DNA of 64,000 bases from Thaumasiovibrio sp043421945 (lineage in GTDB: Bacteria > Pseudomonadota > Gammaproteobacteria > Enterobacterales > Vibrionaceae). This document shows positions 9,401-19,131 of the stretch, piece after piece (position 1 is the first letter of the stretch; every line of letters begins with the position of its first letter). The translations under genes and the position numbers were made by a program. Location: the NCBI GenBank assembly GCA_043421945.1, contig JBHOGO010000008.1, positions 1 to 64,000 on the forward strand, written 5' to 3'. Under the pieces are notes generated by a model. It saw nothing but the letters and a program-made list of their open reading frames with translations. It was not told where the DNA came from and did no database searches.

Positions 9401-9895
9401 ATGGTAGATACCAATAAGAAACCATCCAAGGAATTGGACCGCATTGACCGCAACATTTTGAATGAACTTCAAAAAGATGGTCGTATTTCAAATGTCGAAT
9501 TATCAAAGCGCGTTGGTTTGTCGCCAACACCGTGCCTTGAGCGTGTTCGTCGCTTAGAGCGTCAAGGTTACATTTCTGGATACACGGCATTACTCAACCC
9601 TCAATATCTTGACGCGTCATTACTAGTGTTCGTCGAGATCACGCTTAATCGTGGTACGCCAGACGTATTTGATGAATTCAATGAGGCAGTTCAAGCGCTT
9701 GAAGATATCCAAGAGTGCCACCTTGTTTCAGGTGATTTTGATTACCTGCTCAAAACACGCGTAGCTGATATGTCAGCATATCGTAAATTATTGGGTGAAA
9801 CTCTTTTACGTTTACCCGGAGTGAACGATACTCGTACCTATGTGGTGATGGAAGAAGTGAAGCAGACTAACCACCTAGTCATTAAGACACGTTAA
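9401..9895 (+). CDS. lrp: Leucine-responsive regulatory protein
   Basis: 164-residue Lrp/AsnC-family global regulator. Residues about 12-70 form the helix-turn-helix (NVELSKRVGLSPTPCLERV). The C-terminal RAM domain (about 75-155) binds effector and forms the octamer; it includes ECHLVSGDFDYLLKTRV. Sequence and length are those of enteric/vibrio Lrp, which controls amino-acid metabolism and many surface genes in response to leucine. A strong AAGGTGG site lies seven bases before the ATG, and a long AT-rich leader precedes it. Confidence 0.96.
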   Translation: MVDTNKKPSKELDRIDRNILNELQKDGRISNVELSKRVGLSPTPCLERVRRLERQGYISGYTALLNPQYLDASLLVFVEITLNRGTPDVFDEFNEAVQALEDIQECHLVSGDFDYLLKTRVADMSAYRKLLGETLLRLPGVNDTRTYVVMEEVKQTNHLVIKTR

Positions 9896-9939
9896 TTCTG
9901 CTAAACCCTTGTCTCTGTCACAGACATTGCGATAATACT

Positions 9940-9991
9940 CGAGCGGCTCTATTTATAGTACAAGGCTATAAGTACGCCGCTCGATTTTTTT
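9940..9991 (+). terminator. Intrinsic terminator after lrp
   Basis: Arms CGAGCGGC (9940-9947) and GCCGCTCG (9976-9983) enclose a 28-base loop that can pair further. They are followed by A and seven T residues. It separates lrp from ftsK. Confidence 0.8.
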
Positions 9992-10009
9992 GTTTCCGCT
10001 GATCCCGCA

Positions 10010-13000
10010 ATGGAGTGTTCATTGATTAAACTGAAAGGTAAGTACCGAGAGCGCCAACGCTTATCGGGCGGGCAACGTCTTTTAGAGTGTTTGTTTATTG
10101 TTGGTTTGCTTGCTGCGATTTTTGTTTCGGTCGCGCTGGTCTCATTTCACCCAGCTGATCCTTCGTGGTCTCAAACTGGATGGCAAGGCAATATTAATAA
10201 TGCTGGCGGTGCGTTCGGAGCGTTTATTGCTGACACCTTTTTCTTTACGTTTGGTATTCTCGCTTATCCATTACCGCTGGTGGTGGTATTGAGTGCATGG
10301 GTACTATTTCGCCGCCGCACACCGAGTGACCGCCCTAACTACATGATTTTATCAACGCGATTGATAGGACTGATTGTACTCTTCATAACAAGTTGCGGCC
10401 TTGCGGATCTCAATTTTGATGATATATGGTACTTCTCTTCTGGCGGTGTTATTGGTGATGTCACCACCAACCTGATTTTACCGTCTTTTAATTTACTCGG
10501 TTCAACGCTTGTCCTCATGTTTTTATGGGCAGCGGGTTTCACACTCTTTACGGGCATTTCTTGGCTTTCAATCGTCGACTTTTTGGGTGAAACCACGTTG
10601 AATTTGTTGTCCGCGGTGGTTAATCGCTTGCGTGGTACACCAACAGAATCACATAAACCTTTCGAAGAGGAGTGGGAAGAGGCGAAAGTCGATCCAATTA
10701 TCGACGACCTTACACCGACTTCAGCTCTAAATTCTACAAATGATGTCCCTGTTGATGGCGATGCACTCATTCATCGCGCAGAGCCTCAAGCGGTACCCAT
10801 TACACGGGCGGAAGCACCACAGCATCAACCCGAAGAGCCAATGCTATCGTCACATGATGATGTGGCTCACTTGGGTGAACGACCTCAGGCAAAAGAAGCG
10901 GTGTCAGGAAGAACAGAGCCCTCTCTTAACATGTCAGCACCGATCATTCGCGCTTCTGAAAGCCAAACGGTAGCAGCCCCTGTTGAACAGGAAGCGGTTG
11001 TCCAAGAAGCCGTTGTTCCAGAACGTGTGGTTTATGAAGAACCCCCAGTGGCTGTAGAAAGTACGGCACAGGCAAAAGAGTTGACGATTGAGCAGCTAGA
11101 GCATGCTTATGCTGCTGATGAGTCGTTCACTATGTATATGGATGATGACAGAACTCGTGCCGAGGCGGAAGAAAGGGCAGCGTATGCGGAAGCTGCTGAC
11201 TATACAGAAGTCGTACCACAAAGTGCACCTAGCCAAGCGCTTCAGCAGCCTGAAGAGACGCGTTCAAGTGCCCAGTCACGAGTTGACACTTCAGCATACC
11301 TTGAAGAGCAGCACCAAGCCCCTGTTTCTGTTGACCCTCAGGGAATGGAACACGACATTGAAGGGGATACAGTTTCTGAGCCGGAACACATTACTGAACA
11401 CACTCCGCCGCCAATAGGTTCGACCGATGGGCTTTCTGAGTTAGAGCGTGCAGAGCAAGAAGCTGGAACAGCAATACCTGAAGAAGATGCGTTTTTAGAA
11501 ACTGTTCGTGAAGCGCAAGCACGTGAGTCAGCGCTTCAGAATCCATTTTTGATACAAAATGAAGAGAACTTGCCGAAACCGGCAGAGCCATTACCGACAG
11601 TTGATCTACTGGCGCCTGCGGTACGTAATGTCGAGCCTGCCTCTGATGAAGAGCTACAGCGTGTCGCACGGCTGCTTGAGGCAAAATTGGCTGATTATAA
11701 GATCGGTGTCAAGGTTGTGGGGGTATTCCCTGGTCCTGTTATCACTCGCTATGAATTAGAGCTTGCAGCGGGTGTTAAAGTGAGTCGTATTTCTGGCTTG
11801 GCTAAAGACTTGGCACGTGCGCTGTCAGCATCGGCTGTGCGGGTTGTTGAGGTTATTCCAGGTAAACCTTATATCGGTCTCGAGCTACCAAATGAAGGTC
11901 GACAAACTGTCTATATGTCCGAGGTTGTTGATAGCGCTAAATTCCAAGAGAGCCGCGGCGCTTTACCTGTTGTGCTGGGCAAAGATATTGCAGGTGAAGC
12001 AGTGGTTGCTGATCTTGCTAAGATGCCTCACTTACTCGTCGCTGGTACAACAGGCTCAGGTAAGTCGGTTGGTGTCAACGTCATGATTTTGAGTTTGCTG
12101 TATAAATGCCAGCCAGAAGATTGCCGATTTATTATGATCGACCCTAAAATGCTGGAACTTTCAGTCTATGAAGGTATCCCACATCTATTATCGGAAGTTG
12201 TGACCGATATGAAAGATGCTGGGAATGCGCTTCGCTGGTGTGTTGGTGAGATGGAACGTCGCTATAAGCTGCTTGCTGCGGTGGGTGTGCGTAATGTTGC
12301 CGGTTTTAACGCAAAATTAGAAGAAGCCGCTGCCGCAGGACATCCAATTCATGATCCACTCTGGAAGCCTGGCGACAGTATGGATGAAAGTGCACCATTG
12401 TTAGAAAAAATGCCGAATATTGTCGTTATTGTCGATGAATTTGCTGACCTGATGATGGTTGTGGGTAAGAAGGTCGAAGAGCTAATAGCACGTCTTGCTC
12501 AAAAGGCACGTGCAGCGGGTATTCACTTGATTCTGGCAACACAGCGTCCATCGGTTGATGTGATCACTGGTCTTATTAAGGCGAATATTCCAACGCGTAT
12601 GGCGTTTACAGTATCGACGAAAACCGATTCTCGAACCATTTTGGATCAAGGTGGAGCTGAGTCACTGCTTGGTATGGGCGATATGCTTTATCTACCACCA
12701 GGACAAAGTCACACGGTTCGAGTTCATGGTGCTTTTGCATCGGACGATGATGTACATGCGGTGGTGAAAAACTGGAAAGCACGTGGTAAACCACAATATA
12801 TAGATGCCATTTTACAAGACGACCAAGGCAGCGAAAGCTTACTTCCCGGTGAGAGCCCTGAAGGGGAAGACGAGTTAGATCAACTCTTTGATCAAGTTGC
12901 AGCTTTCGTGACCGAGTCCCGCCGCGGCTCTGTATCTGGTGTTCAGCGACGCTTTAAGATTGGTTATAACCGAGCAGCGCGTATTGTCGAGCAACTTCAA

Positions 13001-13078
13001 GCACATGGTATCGTGAGTGCACCAGGACATAATGGTAACCGAGAGGTATTAGCGCCACCGCCGCCTCCAAGAGATTAA
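10010..13078 (+). CDS. ftsK: DNA translocase FtsK
   Basis: 1022-residue septal DNA pump that clears the chromosome termini at division and activates XerCD at dif. It has four or so transmembrane helices (residues about 25-185), then a long linker (about 190-540) rich in Glu, Gln, Pro and Ala. The RecA-like motor follows, with Walker A GTTGSGKSVG near residue 680 and Walker B VVIVDEFADLMM. The C-terminal gamma winged helix, which reads KOPS sites, contains SRRGSVSGVQRRFKIGYNRAARI. Start choice is uncertain. The ATG at 10010 has no ribosome-binding site, while the in-frame TTG at 10022 has GGAG six bases upstream and is a good alternative. Confidence 0.95.
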   Translation: MECSLIKLKGKYRERQRLSGGQRLLECLFIVGLLAAIFVSVALVSFHPADPSWSQTGWQGNINNAGGAFGAFIADTFFFTFGILAYPLPLVVVLSAWVLFRRRTPSDRPNYMILSTRLIGLIVLFITSCGLADLNFDDIWYFSSGGVIGDVTTNLILPSFNLLGSTLVLMFLWAAGFTLFTGISWLSIVDFLGETTLNLLSAVVNRLRGTPTESHKPFEEEWEEAKVDPIIDDLTPTSALNSTNDVPVDGDALIHRAEPQAVPITRAEAPQHQPEEPMLSSHDDVAHLGERPQAKEAVSGRTEPSLNMSAPIIRASESQTVAAPVEQEAVVQEAVVPERVVYEEPPVAVESTAQAKELTIEQLEHAYAADESFTMYMDDDRTRAEAEERAAYAEAADYTEVVPQSAPSQALQQPEETRSSAQSRVDTSAYLEEQHQAPVSVDPQGMEHDIEGDTVSEPEHITEHTPPPIGSTDGLSELERAEQEAGTAIPEEDAFLETVREAQARESALQNPFLIQNEENLPKPAEPLPTVDLLAPAVRNVEPASDEELQRVARLLEAKLADYKIGVKVVGVFPGPVITRYELELAAGVKVSRISGLAKDLARALSASAVRVVEVIPGKPYIGLELPNEGRQTVYMSEVVDSAKFQESRGALPVVLGKDIAGEAVVADLAKMPHLLVAGTTGSGKSVGVNVMILSLLYKCQPEDCRFIMIDPKMLELSVYEGIPHLLSEVVTDMKDAGNALRWCVGEMERRYKLLAAVGVRNVAGFNAKLEEAAAAGHPIHDPLWKPGDSMDESAPLLEKMPNIVVIVDEFADLMMVVGKKVEELIARLAQKARAAGIHLILATQRPSVDVITGLIKANIPTRMAFTVSTKTDSRTILDQGGAESLLGMGDMLYLPPGQSHTVRVHGAFASDDDVHAVVKNWKARGKPQYIDAILQDDQGSESLLPGESPEGEDELDQLFDQVAAFVTESRRGSVSGVQRRFKIGYNRAARIVEQLQAHGIVSAPGHNGNREVLAPPPPPRD

Positions 13079-13099
13079 CCTCGAATAAGAGATAAACAA

Positions 13100-13693
13100 A
13101 TGAAAAAATTTGCTGTTTTACTGGCCTTACTATCTCCAACTGTATGGGCGACAGCGCAACAAACGTTAACGGAGCGACTGGATAAAGTCGATGCATTTGG
13201 CGCCAACTTTGTTCAAAATTTAATTGATCCCGATGGTAATGCAATCGACAGCATTACTGGGGAGTTGGTTGTGAAACGTCCGAATCGCTTTTTTATGCGT
13301 ACTGAACTGCCTACCGTTCTAACGACAGACGGTGATGCACTGTGGTTTTTTGATGAGATGGTAGAAGAAGTACTCATTCAAGACTTTGAAGATATGACGG
13401 CCCACACGCCATTTGTTTTATTAACGCGTAATCAAGCATCTGACTGGCAAGACTATACCGTGACTCAAAATGGTGATGTGTTTTTATTGACACCCAATGA
13501 AGGTGCGACAGTCAATAACGACTTTGAAGTCTCGGTATTAGACAATGGTCGAATCACACAGTTTAGTCTTATTGAGCAAGATGGACAGCGCTCTGATTAC
13601 GTGATTAGTGATTTTATGACTGACGGTATACCACACGATGATTTCTTCTCCTTCAAGGTGCCAGATGGCGTCAATGTTGTTGACCAACGCTAG
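13100..13693 (+). CDS. lolA: Outer-membrane lipoprotein carrier protein LolA
   Basis: 197-residue periplasmic chaperone that takes lipoproteins from LolCDE and hands them to LolB. It has a signal peptide of about 18 residues ending WATA and then the LolA fold. Typical features are the FGANFVQNL segment and hydrophobic strands such as RFFMRTELPTVLTTDGDALW. It lies 21 bases after ftsK and 8 bases before rarA, the usual ftsK-lolA-rarA order. Confidence 0.95.
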   Translation: MKKFAVLLALLSPTVWATAQQTLTERLDKVDAFGANFVQNLIDPDGNAIDSITGELVVKRPNRFFMRTELPTVLTTDGDALWFFDEMVEEVLIQDFEDMTAHTPFVLLTRNQASDWQDYTVTQNGDVFLLTPNEGATVNNDFEVSVLDNGRITQFSLIEQDGQRSDYVISDFMTDGIPHDDFFSFKVPDGVNVVDQR

Positions 13694-13701
13694 AGTTTAT
13701 C

Positions 13702-15045
13702 GTGAATAATTTAACCCTAGAATTTGCTGATGATTTCCGCCCACTCGCTGCTCGAATGCGACCTCGAACAGCAGAGGAATACATTGGGCAGCAACATATC
13801 CTTGGTGAAGGAAAGCCTTTACGTCGGGCATTGGAAGCCAGTCAGTTACATTCGATGATCTTGTGGGGCCCGCCTGGGACAGGTAAAACCACATTAGCCG
13901 AAGTCGCGGCAAGATACGCAAATGCGGAAGTTGAACGTGTCAGTGCGGTAACCTCGGGCGTTAAAGATATTCGCGCCGCTATCGATAAAGCGCGTGAGAA
14001 TAAACTAGCAGGTCGACGTACCTTGCTATTTGTCGATGAGGTACATCGCTTTAATAAAAGTCAGCAAGATGCCTTCTTACCGCATATCGAAGATGGCACC
14101 GTTACCTTTATTGGTGCAACGACGGAGAACCCGTCATTTGAGCTCAATAACGCACTGTTGTCGCGTGCACGTGTGTATAAACTGAAATCGTTAAGCGATG
14201 AAGAGATACTCGAGGTTATCAACCAGGCACTGAATGACAAAGACCGTGGTTTAGGGAATAGTCAGCTCATCATCAGCGATGAAGTGAAGCAGGGGCTTGC
14301 GAGTTTAGTGAATGGTGACGCGAGAATGTCCCTGAACTATCTTGAGCTTCTTGATGACATGATCGAGGCAGATGCCAACGGCGATAAATCGGTATCACTT
14401 GCGTTACTGGCCGAGGTCACAGGTGAGCGTGTCGCTCGATTCGATAACAAAGGTGACCTTTGGTATGACCTGATTTCAGCGGTACATAAATCCGTACGGG
14501 GCTCTGATGCAGATGCTGCCCTTTATTGGTTTGCGCGAATGCTCAATGCTGGATGTGATCCGCTGTATATTGCTCGTCGCTTGCTTGCTATTGCTTCTGA
14601 AGATATTGGTAATGCTGACCCTAGAGCGATGCAAGTAGCAGTGTCTGCATGGGACTGTTTCACTCGTATTGGAGCCTATGAAGGTGAGCGGGCGATCGCA
14701 CAGGCAATTGTTTACCTTGCATGTGCACCCAAAAGTAATGCGGTGTATAGCGCTTGGAAACAAGCACAACATGATGCTCAAAACCTACCTGATTATGAAG
14801 TGCCGCCTCATCTGCGTAATGCCCCAACCAACTTAATGAAGGATCTTGGTTACGGCCAAGAGTATCGTTACGCACATGATGAGCCTGGTGCGTACGCTGC
14901 AGGAGAGAACTATTTTCCCGAAGAAATGCAGCATACTCGCTACTATCAACCAACAAAACGCGGCTTAGAGATTAAATTGGGCGAGAAGCTCGATTATCTG
15001 CGCAATTTAGACCAAAAAAGCCCGACAAAGCGCTACCCGAAATAG
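13702..15045 (+). CDS. rarA: Replication-associated recombination ATPase RarA
   Basis: 447-residue AAA+ ATPase of the RarA/MgsA/WRNIP1 family, which acts at stalled replication forks. Walker A is GPPGTGKTTLAE near residue 55 and Walker B is LLFVDEVHRFNKSQQDAFLP. Sensor 1 is GATTENPSFELN. The C-terminal tetramerisation region includes ALYWFARMLNAGCDPLYIARR. The start is GTG, eight bases after the lolA stop, so the genes are probably co-transcribed and coupled. Confidence 0.96.
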   Translation: MNNLTLEFADDFRPLAARMRPRTAEEYIGQQHILGEGKPLRRALEASQLHSMILWGPPGTGKTTLAEVAARYANAEVERVSAVTSGVKDIRAAIDKARENKLAGRRTLLFVDEVHRFNKSQQDAFLPHIEDGTVTFIGATTENPSFELNNALLSRARVYKLKSLSDEEILEVINQALNDKDRGLGNSQLIISDEVKQGLASLVNGDARMSLNYLELLDDMIEADANGDKSVSLALLAEVTGERVARFDNKGDLWYDLISAVHKSVRGSDADAALYWFARMLNAGCDPLYIARRLLAIASEDIGNADPRAMQVAVSAWDCFTRIGAYEGERAIAQAIVYLACAPKSNAVYSAWKQAQHDAQNLPDYEVPPHLRNAPTNLMKDLGYGQEYRYAHDEPGAYAAGENYFPEEMQHTRYYQPTKRGLEIKLGEKLDYLRNLDQKSPTKRYPK

Positions 15046-15054
15046 GGGCTTTTT
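15014..15054 (+). terminator. Terminator overlapping the 3' end of rarA
   Basis: AAAAAAGCCC pairs with GGGGCTTTTT across a 21-base loop. The stem includes the rarA stop codon and the T-run follows directly. Confidence 0.7.
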
Positions 15055-15149
15055 GATATTGTTTACCGTTATCGCTCCTATGATTGGAGCACTAACGCGT
15101 AGAACCCATTTTTTGTGCATTTTCGCATATTCATGAGCACAGGATTAGC

Positions 15150-16442
15150 ATGCTAGATTCAAAATTACTTCGTACTGAGCTGGACGACACAGCGGCAAAA
15201 TTAGCCAATCGTGGTTTTAACCTCGACGTGGAGACTCTCCGCGCGCTGGAAGAGAAACGTAAATCGCTACAGGTGAAAACCGAAGAACTACAGGCATTAC
15301 GTAACTCCCGTTCCAAATCTATCGGTCAGGCGAAGGCGAAAGGCGATCATGAAGAAGCAGCTAAAATCATGGCTGATGTCGCTAACCTTGGTGGCGAGCT
15401 TGATGAAGCGAAGACTGCACTTGCAGCCCTTCAAGACGAGCTACAGGCTATCACTCTAACGGTGCCAAATGTACCGGCTGAAGGTGTGCCAGTAGGTAAA
15501 GACGAAGATGAAAACGTTGAAGTTTCTCTTTGGGGTGAGCCTAAGAAATATGACTTCGAAGTTCGTGATCACGTTGATCTTGGTGAGATGGGCGATGGCC
15601 TCGATTTCTCAAGTGCTGTTAAGCTAACCGGTTCACGTTTTATCGTGATGAAAGGTCAATTCGCTCGTCTTCACCGTGCGCTAGCACAGTTCATGTTGAA
15701 CCTTCACACAGATGAACACGGTTACACAGAGATGTATGTACCGTACCTTGTTAATTCAGATAGCTTAATGGGTACAGGCCAACTGCCTAAGTTTGGTGAA
15801 GACCTGTTCCACACAAAACCAGCGACTGAAGAAGGTCAGGGTTTATCTCTGATCCCAACCGCTGAGGTCCCTCTGACTAACATGGTTCGCGACGTTATCG
15901 TTGACGAAGCTGACTTGCCTATCAAGATGACGGCACACACACCTTGTTTCCGTTCTGAAGCGGGCTCTTATGGTCGTGATACTCGTGGTCTTATTCGTAT
16001 GCACCAGTTCGACAAAGTAGAACTGGTTCAAGTGACTAAGCCTGAAGATTCAATGGCAGCACTTGAAGAGCTAACGGGTCAAGCTGAAAAAGTACTTCAG
16101 CTACTAGAGCTACCATACCGTAAAGTCATTCTTTGTACTGGCGATATGGGCTTCGGTGCTGTTAAGACTTACGATTTAGAAGTATGGTTACCAGCACAAG
16201 ATACATACCGTGAAATTTCATCTTGTTCTAACTGTGGTGATTTCCAAGCTCGTCGTATGCAAGCACGCTTCCGCCGTAAAGGTGAAAAGAAGCCTGAGCT
16301 TCTACATACGCTGAATGGCTCAGGTTTAGCTGTTGGCCGTACAATGGTCGCTGTTCTTGAAAACTACCAACAAGAAGATGGCCGTATTGCTATCCCTGAA
16401 GTTCTTAAGCCTTACATGGGCGGTTTGGACTTTATCGGTTAA
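15150..16442 (+). CDS. serS: Seryl-tRNA synthetase
   Basis: 430-residue class II synthetase. Residues 1-105 form the coiled-coil arm that grips tRNA-Ser (alternating Lys/Glu/Leu, for example EEKRKSLQVKTEELQALRN). The catalytic domain has motif 2 TPCFRSEAGSYGRDTRGLIR and motif 3 LNGSGLAVGRTMVAVLENYQ. The zinc-like SSCSNCGDFQARRMQ segment is the standard bacterial sequence. AGGA precedes the ATG by five bases. The gene has its own leader and terminator. Confidence 0.97.
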   Translation: MLDSKLLRTELDDTAAKLANRGFNLDVETLRALEEKRKSLQVKTEELQALRNSRSKSIGQAKAKGDHEEAAKIMADVANLGGELDEAKTALAALQDELQAITLTVPNVPAEGVPVGKDEDENVEVSLWGEPKKYDFEVRDHVDLGEMGDGLDFSSAVKLTGSRFIVMKGQFARLHRALAQFMLNLHTDEHGYTEMYVPYLVNSDSLMGTGQLPKFGEDLFHTKPATEEGQGLSLIPTAEVPLTNMVRDVIVDEADLPIKMTAHTPCFRSEAGSYGRDTRGLIRMHQFDKVELVQVTKPEDSMAALEELTGQAEKVLQLLELPYRKVILCTGDMGFGAVKTYDLEVWLPAQDTYREISSCSNCGDFQARRMQARFRRKGEKKPELLHTLNGSGLAVGRTMVAVLENYQQEDGRIAIPEVLKPYMGGLDFIG

Positions 16443-16464
16443 TTTTTAACTTCTTGATTGAATA

Positions 16465-16492
16465 AAAAAGCCCTCAATGAGGGTTTTTTTTT
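16465..16492 (+). terminator. Intrinsic terminator of serS
   Basis: CCCTC-AAT-GAGGG stem (16471-16483) with A6 on the left and nine T residues on the right, about 25 bases after the serS stop. Confidence 0.9.
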
Positions 16493-16605
16493 GGATTGAA
16501 TTCTGCCACTGAAAGATCTTGCTAGTCTCTTTGCTGAGTGCAACAAGTGTAGAGGACAAACAGTTACCTGCTCTGCACAGCTCTTATGGCTTTCAAGCTT
16601 AATAG

Positions 16606-16749
16606 ATGGATAACAGGCATCCCTTTTATGAAATGGCACTCATCAGTGTGTTTATGGCATTTACTGTGTTTGTCTTGATGAACAACGTCTTAAAAAGTGA
16701 GTACTTCCGCTATAATTTGGGTAAAATTGTCTTCTCAAAAGAGAACTAA
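16606..16749 (+). CDS. Possible small single-pass membrane protein
   Basis: Open frame of 47 codons in the 405-base gap between serS and the diguanylate cyclase gene. It would encode a short charged start, one hydrophobic helix (ALISVFMAFTVFVLMNNVL) and a basic tail. There is no strong ribosome-binding site before either ATG (16606 or 16633). The amphipathic plan is that of many small bacterial membrane proteins, but chance cannot be excluded. Confidence 0.3.
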   Translation: MDNRHPFYEMALISVFMAFTVFVLMNNVLKSEYFRYNLGKIVFSKEN

Positions 16750-16847
16750 TGAATAAGGGGAGCGGTAAGTGTCGTTGAGATTCACTTGTTCGTGTCTGGG
16801 TGTTTTGTTGGTCCCCTTAGACTGACCTTAATGTTGAAGGACGTAAC

Positions 16848-18116
16848 GTGATAAGGCTGCTATCCCTACCATTGATTATCTCTTCAAGCATCAGCCTGAT
16901 ATTAGGCTTTATTTTTGCACTTTTATATTTCCGCCTGAAAGCTCGTCACGAAGAGCCTGTTCATTACTATTGGGTTTTCTCACTTTCAGCGGTAGTTAGT
17001 GGTGTTTTTCTTGGAGCTTTTGCGGTTTTGGTTAACTCAGGTGAAAACCTTGATTACCTAGATATATCTAATCGAATAGCGATTATTACTTGTATGTTTA
17101 CAATCGTTTTAGGGTTACATTTTTACGTCACTTTTTTCGATTATAAACCCCCAGTATTCCTTAAATGGTGCTATGCGGTATGTGTGTTATTTTCATTCGT
17201 CACCTTAGTACCGAATCCTTACTTCTTAGAAAAAGAGTTCTATCCTACTTCGACATATTATACAGGACTCGCTTTTGGGCCAATATTTCAATTGTGGGGC
17301 GTGTGGATATTAGTCTTAGCAGCGTATTGTATTACCACGCTGGTTCGCGTTTATTTGCGCACATTTAATGATGATAACAGCCCACCTTACAGGACTGTTC
17401 AGCTTCTGCTGATCGCGAATGTCGTTTGGATGATAACGGGAGTTGGCGATACCCTAACGAGTATACAGTTGCTCGATTTGCCGCCCTTAACATGGATAGG
17501 ATCATTTTTTGTAACGTGCACTATTGCATGGACGTTAGTCCTCCAAATAGATGACCTGCATAAAGAACGCAATGAGTTGAGCTATCGCCTGATGTATGAT
17601 CATCTTACACAAGCATTCTCGCGAAGCTATTTTGAAGTACAGTTAAGTGCCGCGATTAAAGAGGTTTCAGAAACCTCGGCCCCACTTTATGTATGTATGT
17701 TTGATGTTGACGATTTTAAATCGGTCAATGATAAGCATGGGCATGCAAGCGGTGATGAGTTGTTAAAAGGCATTGTGGAGATTACAAAGGATAATATTCG
17801 CTCCATAGATTGCGTGGCTCGCTTGGGCGGTGATGAGTTTATATTGCTATTATCAGGCCTTGAAAGCGATGAACACGCATTACAGGTTGTCGAACGTATC
17901 CGAAGTCAGATTGACGCCACCATGTTTGGTACACAGGGTGATCAATTTCATGCCTCATGCTCTTTCGGTATTACTGGTGTCAGTAAGCAACACTTGGCCC
18001 TTAAAGACCTTTCAGATCGTTTACTGAGTTATGCCGATCAGGCGTTGTACACATCAAAGCATAATGGCAAAAATAAGATTGTTATTTCTTGTTTACCCTT
18101 AGAACCACTACTCTAA
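16848..18116 (+). CDS. Membrane diguanylate cyclase (GGDEF)
   Basis: 422-residue protein. The N-terminal half (residues about 1-235) has seven or so hydrophobic helices and resembles a 7TM-type sensor domain. The C-terminal half is a GGDEF domain starting near residue 245 (YDHLTQAFSRSYFEV). The active site is intact (ARLGGDEFILLL). An RxxD inhibitory site (RSID) lies exactly five residues before GGDEF, so product feedback is expected. There is no EAL domain. It should make c-di-GMP in response to an unknown membrane or periplasmic cue. The start is GTG with AAGGA six bases upstream. Confidence 0.92.
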   Translation: MIRLLSLPLIISSSISLILGFIFALLYFRLKARHEEPVHYYWVFSLSAVVSGVFLGAFAVLVNSGENLDYLDISNRIAIITCMFTIVLGLHFYVTFFDYKPPVFLKWCYAVCVLFSFVTLVPNPYFLEKEFYPTSTYYTGLAFGPIFQLWGVWILVLAAYCITTLVRVYLRTFNDDNSPPYRTVQLLLIANVVWMITGVGDTLTSIQLLDLPPLTWIGSFFVTCTIAWTLVLQIDDLHKERNELSYRLMYDHLTQAFSRSYFEVQLSAAIKEVSETSAPLYVCMFDVDDFKSVNDKHGHASGDELLKGIVEITKDNIRSIDCVARLGGDEFILLLSGLESDEHALQVVERIRSQIDATMFGTQGDQFHASCSFGITGVSKQHLALKDLSDRLLSYADQALYTSKHNGKNKIVISCLPLEPLL

Positions 18117-18123
18117 ACCATAC

Positions 18124-18954
18124 TTAAAATGACGTATGTTGGCTCTCGAGAGAGGCACTTTCCGGCGTTTCAATGGCGATTCGTTTACAAAGTGCATTAA
18201 GCTCGGTACAAAATAAAACAATAATAGACTCAGATATGATGCTTGATAAAACATATAGGTTTTCTTCATCATACTTCTTCTGTTGGCTAGCCTGGCTTAA
18301 AGCCTGGAGCTCAACCATAAACGGCGTATTGAGCATTGCATCACTGCGGGTAAGGATGACTATTTGGCTAATACGCCGATGCAGTAAGTTGGCTTGTATC
18401 GCTAGGTAATTGTTTGGTGCTCCATTGTGTTGCAGTTGTCGATCAATACTCGTTCTGAAATGAGTCAATGTGTCTAAGCCATCGACCGTTAATTGCCATA
18501 GCCGTTCATAATGCTTCAATTCATCATCGAGTTCTGCAATTGCCAATGCTTGGCAAACTAACTCATCGATCATGTAGAAGGCGTGTCGAATGGCTTTCCC
18601 ATGTATAGACTGATTTCTTGCAATTGAGTAGGTGAGCCAGTTCTGGTTTAGTTCAGTGAGATTCTTATGAAAAATACGGTACATTGACTTTTGGTTACTG
18701 GGCGCATCCATGGAGAGCTCTCGGGCCTCTTCCAACATTTTCTGCCCCCATCGGGCACGCTCGATCGCCTGTTCTTGATGACCCTTTAACTGCTGATGCG
18801 TAGCCGCTCGATGCTGTCGGATACTATCGATAACAGCTAGAAGTTCAAACACTTGCTTAAAGCGTTGGTTTATCTCATTGTTATCGGAGCGTTGTTGTTT
18901 ACGATATATGAGAATGAATAGCACGGCAGGGATGAGCAGCAATAATATCCACAT
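18124..18954 (-). CDS. Uncharacterised membrane-anchored helical protein
   Basis: 276 residues from the ATG at 18954, which has GGAG six bases upstream; the frame also extends to a TTG at 18966. One N-terminal transmembrane helix (MWILLLLIPAVLFILIY) is followed by an almost wholly helical soluble region. The stretch IRQHRAATHQQLKGHQEQ loosely recalls helical NIT-type (nitrate/nitrite-sensing) domains, but I cannot confirm membership. There is no signalling output domain. It ends 7 bases from the convergent diguanylate cyclase gene, which may be coincidence. Confidence 0.7.
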   Translation of the reverse strand: MWILLLLIPAVLFILIYRKQQRSDNNEINQRFKQVFELLAVIDSIRQHRAATHQQLKGHQEQAIERARWGQKMLEEARELSMDAPSNQKSMYRIFHKNLTELNQNWLTYSIARNQSIHGKAIRHAFYMIDELVCQALAIAELDDELKHYERLWQLTVDGLDTLTHFRTSIDRQLQHNGAPNNYLAIQANLLHRRISQIVILTRSDAMLNTPFMVELQALSQASQQKKYDEENLYVLSSIISESIIVLFCTELNALCKRIAIETPESASLESQHTSF

Positions 18955-19071
18955 AGCTATCTCCAATGAAGTGTTTGAAGATAAGATGCAAATACCAAGC
19001 CTATGTTTAAATTACTGTTTTAAAAGGTTAAATTTAATTTTCAAGGTGGGGTGTGCGCTATGATAAAGCAA

Positions 19072-19101
19072 GCCCCGTATGAGCTTGCACTCATACAGGG
19101 C
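19072..19101 (-). terminator. Stem-loop downstream of symporter gene
   Basis: Arms GCCCCGTATGAG / CTCATACAGGGC with one mismatch and a 6-base loop, 31 bases past the symporter stop. The tail on the minus strand (TTGCTTTATC) is a poor T-run, so it may be an inefficient terminator or a 3' stabilising hairpin. Confidence 0.5.
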
Positions 19102-19131
19102 GTTGTTTAGTCATATTACAAAATACGAACT

